A stretch of 7,533 nt of DNA from NCBI GenBank assembly GCA_019690055.1, contig JADGGF010000208.1, forward strand, positions 1 to 7,533. Reading direction: 5' to 3'. Positions 5,551 to 7,533 of this stretch are shown here, piece after piece. The stretch is from Micromonosporaceae bacterium. Lineage in GTDB: Bacteria > Actinomycetota > Actinomycetes > Mycobacteriales > Micromonosporaceae. The notes beneath the pieces were generated by a model that saw nothing but the letters and a program-made list of their open reading frames with translations, did not search any database and was not told where the DNA came from. The position numbers were made by a program, and so were the translations under genes. Positions within the stretch are counted from its first letter, which is position 1; every line of letters starts with the position of its first letter.

Positions 5551-6942
5551 ACTGTGCTCGACGATCTGCGGGCGGCCTTCCCCGATCTGGTCACCGACCC
5601 GGACATCCTGACCTCGTTGGGGCGTGACTCCGCCGACCTGTTCGGGGACGACAAGACCGGCCGGCCGCTGGCCGCGGTACGCCCGACGTCCACGGAGCAG
5701 GTGGCGGCGGCGGTGCGCATCGCCGCGGCCCACCGCGTACCGATCGTGCCGCAGGGGGCGCGGACCGGACTGACCGGCGGAGCCAACGCGATCGACGGCG
5801 CTCTGCTCGTCTGCCTCGACCGCATGGATCGCATCATCGAGATCGATGTGGCCAACCGGCTCGCGGTGGTCCAGCCGGGCGTGGTCAACGCCACGCTGCG
5901 CCGCGCCGTGGCCGAGCACGGCCTGTTCTACCCGCCGGACCCGAGCTCGTACGAGATGTCCACGATCGGCGGTAACGTGGCGACAAACGCCGGCGGGATG
6001 TGCTGTGTCAAGTACGGGGTCACCACCGAGTACGTGCTGGGGCTCGAGGTCGTGCTGGCCGACGGGTCGGTCCTGCGGTGTGGCCGGCGGACGGTCAAGG
6101 GGGTGGCCGGCTACGACCTGACCCGGCTGTTCGTGGGCTCGGAGGGGACCCTCGGCATCATCACCGAGATCACCCTGGCCCTGCGGCCCGTGCCACCACC
6201 GGGCCTGACGCTCGTCGCCCTGTTCGGGTCGCTGCGCGACGCCGGAGCCGCAGTCACCGCGATCACCTCCTCGGGGGTGGGGCCGAGCATGCTGGAGCTG
6301 CTGGACAAGGTGCACCTGCGAGCCATCGAGGCATATCGTCCGATGGGTCTCCCGGTGGAGGCCGAGGCGATGCTGCTGGTCGCCTCCGACGTCGAGGGCG
6401 CCGACGCGAAGCTGGCCGTCGTCGAGCAGCTCTGCCGTGCCGCCGGGGCCACCGAGGTCTACGTCGCCTCGGACGCCGAGGAGGCCGAGGCGCTGCAGGC
6501 GGCGCGGCGGCTCTCCCACCCCGCGATGACCAAGCTCGCCCAGACGACGTACGGCCCCTCGGGCGAGGTCATCATCGAGGACTGCGCCGTGCCGCGGTCG
6601 TCGATGGCCGACTTCTGCGCGGCGATCGAGCGGATCGCGGCGCAGCGCGGCGTGACCATCGGGGTGCTCGGGCACGCCGGCGACGGCAACCTGCACCCGA
6701 AGATCCTCATGGACCGGACCAACCCCGCCCTGACCGAGGCCGCCAAGCTCGCCTTCGACGACATCATGCAGCTAACCCTGTCGATAGGTGGGACCTGCAC
6801 CGGCGAGCACGGGGTGGGCCTGATCAAGCGGGACTGGCTGGCCCGGGAGATCGGCCCGGTCGGGATGCGGGTCCATCGGGCGATCAAGGCCGCGCTCGAC
6901 CCGGCCAACCTCCTCAACCCGGGCAAGGTCATCGCCGACTAG
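5548..6942 (+). CDS. glcD: FAD-linked 2-hydroxyacid dehydrogenase, GlcD-like
   Basis: A flavoenzyme oxidising a 2-hydroxyacid (glycolate, D-lactate or D-2-hydroxyglutarate type) to the 2-oxoacid, passing electrons to another acceptor. With GTG 5548 it has 464 aa, normal for GlcD. The N-terminal PCMH-type FAD domain (about residues 35-215) shows PQGARTGLTGGANAIDG, YPPDPSSYEMSTIGGNVATN and KGVAGYDLTRLFVGSEGTLG. The C-terminal FAD-oxidase domain shows the metal/substrate motifs GHAGDGNLH (His376, His383) and CTGEHGVG (Glu420, His421), then the ending LDPANLLNPGKV. An in-frame TTG at 5539 and a GTG at 5554 are other possible starts; 5548 is preferred because it fits the TAGGTT box. No glcE, glcF or Fe-S partner is visible, so the electron acceptor and substrate stay open. 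It is transcribed separately from rluB, judging by the 115-nt gap. Confidence 0.9.
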   Translation: MTVLDDLRAAFPDLVTDPDILTSLGRDSADLFGDDKTGRPLAAVRPTSTEQVAAAVRIAAAHRVPIVPQGARTGLTGGANAIDGALLVCLDRMDRIIEIDVANRLAVVQPGVVNATLRRAVAEHGLFYPPDPSSYEMSTIGGNVATNAGGMCCVKYGVTTEYVLGLEVVLADGSVLRCGRRTVKGVAGYDLTRLFVGSEGTLGIITEITLALRPVPPPGLTLVALFGSLRDAGAAVTAITSSGVGPSMLELLDKVHLRAIEAYRPMGLPVEAEAMLLVASDVEGADAKLAVVEQLCRAAGATEVYVASDAEEAEALQAARRLSHPAMTKLAQTTYGPSGEVIIEDCAVPRSSMADFCAAIERIAAQRGVTIGVLGHAGDGNLHPKILMDRTNPALTEAAKLAFDDIMQLTLSIGGTCTGEHGVGLIKRDWLAREIGPVGMRVHRAIKAALDPANLLNPGKVIAD

Positions 6943-6950
6943 CGTCCATC

Positions 6951-7025
6951 CGTCGGCTCGGCCGACCAGTGTCCGCGTCGGCTCGGCCGACCGGTGTCGA
7001 TTCGTCGGCTCGGCCGACCAGCGTC
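6951..7025 (+). repeat. Three tandem hairpin-forming repeats
   Basis: The 17-bp core CGTCGGCTCGGCCGACC occurs without mismatch at 6951-6967, 6976-6992 and 7003-7019, each followed by an [AG]G[TC]GTC tail (6968-6973, 6993-6998, 7020-7025). Starts are 25 and 27 nt apart. Each core holds GTCGGC-TCG-GCCGAC, a 6-bp stem with a 3-nt loop, or seen as DNA an interrupted palindrome. A fourth tail-like AGCGTC lies at 6941-6946 over the glcD stop. The array begins 8 nt after the stop. It may help terminate transcription, protect mRNA 3' ends or bind a protein. Confidence 0.85.
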
Positions 7026-7047
7026 ACGCCGCTGCGGCCCGTGACGC
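7021..7047 (+). terminator. GC-rich hairpin, probable intrinsic terminator
   Basis: GCGTCACG (7021-7028) pairs perfectly with CGTGACGC (7040-7047). The intervening 11 nt can extend the helix with CCG (7029-7031) and CGG (7035-7037) around CTG, leaving a 2-nt bulge, so up to 11 bp in all. No U tract follows, as is common for actinobacterial terminators. It lies between the FAD oxidase and the next gene, after the three smaller hairpins. A palindromic protein site is the alternative. Confidence 0.45.
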
Positions 7048-7082
7048 GCGGCGCCGTCCCGCGCCGGGTGGCGACGGGTCGA

Positions 7083-7088
7083 TAGGGT
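7083..7088 (+). promoter_or_regulatory. Candidate -10 box for the calcium-loop repeat gene
   Basis: TAGGGT fits TAnnnT and would start transcription near 7095, giving a leader of about 67 nt. No -35 match is found 16-18 nt upstream. A second AT-rich spot, TATATG at 7107-7112, is another possibility. The region is clearly less GC-rich than its surroundings, which fits a promoter, but the exact box is uncertain. Confidence 0.3.
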
Positions 7089-7113
7089 GACCGGGACCAT
7101 ACCCCCTATATGA

Positions 7114-7145
7114 GAACCCACCTACATCAGAACCCACCCACATCA
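7114..7145 (+). repeat. 16-bp tandem duplication in the leader of the repeat-protein gene
   Basis: GAACCCACCTACATCA (7114-7129) is followed directly by GAACCCACCCACATCA (7130-7145), one mismatch in 16. A truncated third echo, AGAAC, follows at 7146-7150. The array ends 5 nt before the GGGAGG ribosome binding site (7151-7156). Its base composition, rich in A and C and almost free of G, is unlike the surrounding DNA. Confidence 0.85.
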
Positions 7146-7150
7146 AGAAC

Positions 7151-7156
7151 GGGAGG
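7151..7156 (+). promoter_or_regulatory. Ribosome binding site deciding the repeat-protein start
   Basis: GGGAGG lies 5 nt before ATG 7162. It selects this ATG over the in-frame ATGs at 7198 and 7204, which have no comparable site. Confidence 0.7.
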
Positions 7157-7161
7157 CGGCG

Positions 7162-7506
7162 ATGAGCGGGCCGTCGGGCCGGTACAACCTCGGTGCCATG
7201 GGCATGAGCCCGGAGGAGGCGCTGACCACTGAGCAGATCCACGACGTCGTCGCGGCGGTGGACCGCGACGGCGACGGGCGGGTCGACCTGATTGCCTACG
7301 ACACCGACGGGGACGGCAAGGCCGACAAGTACACACTGGACAGCGACGGCGACGGCAAGGCCGACATGATGGCGCTGGACCGCGATGGCAACCGACTCAT
7401 CGATTTCGTCGGTCATGACCGCGACGGCGACGGCTACCTCGACGTGGTGGCCGTGGATACCGACGGGGACGGCAAGCTGGAGACCACGCGCGAGGCCGCG
7501 GGCTGA
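7162..7506 (+). CDS. Small acidic protein of six 13-residue DxDGDGxxD calcium-loop repeats
   Basis: I do not recognise a named gene. The 114-aa product has a short lead (residues 1-33, with a probable helix in PEEALTTEQIHDVVAAV), then six units starting at residues 34, 47, 60, 73, 86 and 99, an exact 13-residue period (39 nt, DNA 7261-7494). The loops are DRDGDGRVD, DTDGDGKAD, DSDGDGKAD, DRDGNRLID, DRDGDGYLD and DTDGDGKLE; unit 4 is degenerate. This matches the DxDxDGxxD calcium site of FG-GAP/VCBS and integrin-type repeats. Between loops are four residues, mostly hydrophobic (LIAY, KYTL, MMAL, FVGH, VVAV), suggesting short beta strands. The position-12 Glu of true EF-hands is absent in every unit. 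No signal peptide or membrane segment is seen, so it looks cytosolic unless exported by another route. Calcium binding is a strong inference; the function is unknown. Confidence 0.88.
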   Translation: MSGPSGRYNLGAMGMSPEEALTTEQIHDVVAAVDRDGDGRVDLIAYDTDGDGKADKYTLDSDGDGKADMMALDRDGNRLIDFVGHDRDGDGYLDVVAVDTDGDGKLETTREAAG

Positions 7507-7533
7507 TCCCGACTCCGCCGTACTGTCGACCAC
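7507..7533. other. Short tail to the window edge, nothing recognised
   Basis: The last 27 nt after the repeat-protein stop contain no recognisable hairpin, promoter or gene start. Confidence 0.6.

Noticed and set aside
5359..6696. Long open frame on the minus strand (445 codons) opposite the GlcD-like gene and the end of rluB
   Set aside because: It spans two well-supported genes and a gap, has no recognisable motif, and is rich in His, Arg, Gly and Asp as expected for a shadow frame in GC-rich DNA.
6951..7025. Possible CRISPR array
   Set aside because: Only three short repeats (17-23 bp) with gaps of a few bases, no spacers of the usual 30-40 bp and no cas genes.
7082..7112. Possible copper-type CsoR operator because of ATACCCCC near ATAGGGT
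   Set aside because: CsoR sites run C-tract then G-tract in one compact palindrome; here the G-run comes first and the arms are 16 nt apart, and no metal-transport gene follows.
7162..7506. True EF-hand (calmodulin-like or calerythrin-like) protein
   Set aside because: Loop position 12 is Ala, Thr, Gly or Arg in all six units, and 13-residue spacing leaves no room for the flanking EF helices.
7024..7533. 169-codon minus-strand frame opposite the calcium-loop gene
   Set aside because: Its VAVAV-type repeats are the reverse reading of the 39-nt repeat; it has no independent support.

Overview
The window is a GC-rich, densely packed stretch of bacterial chromosome with every convincing gene on the + strand. 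Frequent GTG starts, TAnnnT-type promoter signals with weak -35 boxes, one probable leaderless start and the order xerD - parA - scpA - scpB - pseudouridine synthase all point to an actinomycete. The protein sequences, especially ParA with its 50-residue lead-in, resemble Micromonosporaceae (Micromonospora/Actinoplanes/Salinispora type) as I remember them. That family assignment is an inference from recall and was not searched.

Layout. (1) Positions 1-653: the C-terminal ~58% of alanine dehydrogenase (ald), cut by the window edge. (2) 655-1695: xerD, a tyrosine recombinase starting one base after the ald stop, with an unusual three-copy 9-residue repeat between its first two catalytic residues. 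(3) 1696-1951: a gap with a plausible sigma70-type promoter for the next operon. (4) 1952-5432: a tight operon of parA, scpA, scpB and rluB with gaps or overlaps of 6, -4 and -1 nt. (5) 5433-5547: a gap ending in a TAGGTT -10 box placed exactly for a leaderless GTG start. (6) 5548-6942: a GlcD-like FAD-linked 2-hydroxyacid dehydrogenase. (7) 6943-7161: a structured gap with three near-identical hairpin repeats, a strong GC hairpin that is probably a terminator, a weak promoter candidate and a 16-bp tandem duplication before a good ribosome binding site. (8) 7162-7506: a small acidic protein made almost wholly of six calcium-loop repeats with an exact 13-residue period.

Functionally, the core is a chromosome-maintenance block. 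XerD resolves chromosome dimers at dif, the ParA-like ATPase belongs to the segregation/positioning family, and ScpA and ScpB are the kleisin and winged-helix subunits that join SMC to form condensin. RluB modifies 23S rRNA and travels with scpAB in many Gram-positive bacteria. Alanine dehydrogenase upstream and the FAD oxidase downstream are metabolic neighbours.

The items most worth a second look are the calcium-loop repeat protein, the in-frame minisatellite in xerD, and the hairpin array plus 16-bp duplication between the FAD oxidase and the repeat protein. I see no insertion sequence, tRNA, rRNA, CRISPR array or phage gene.
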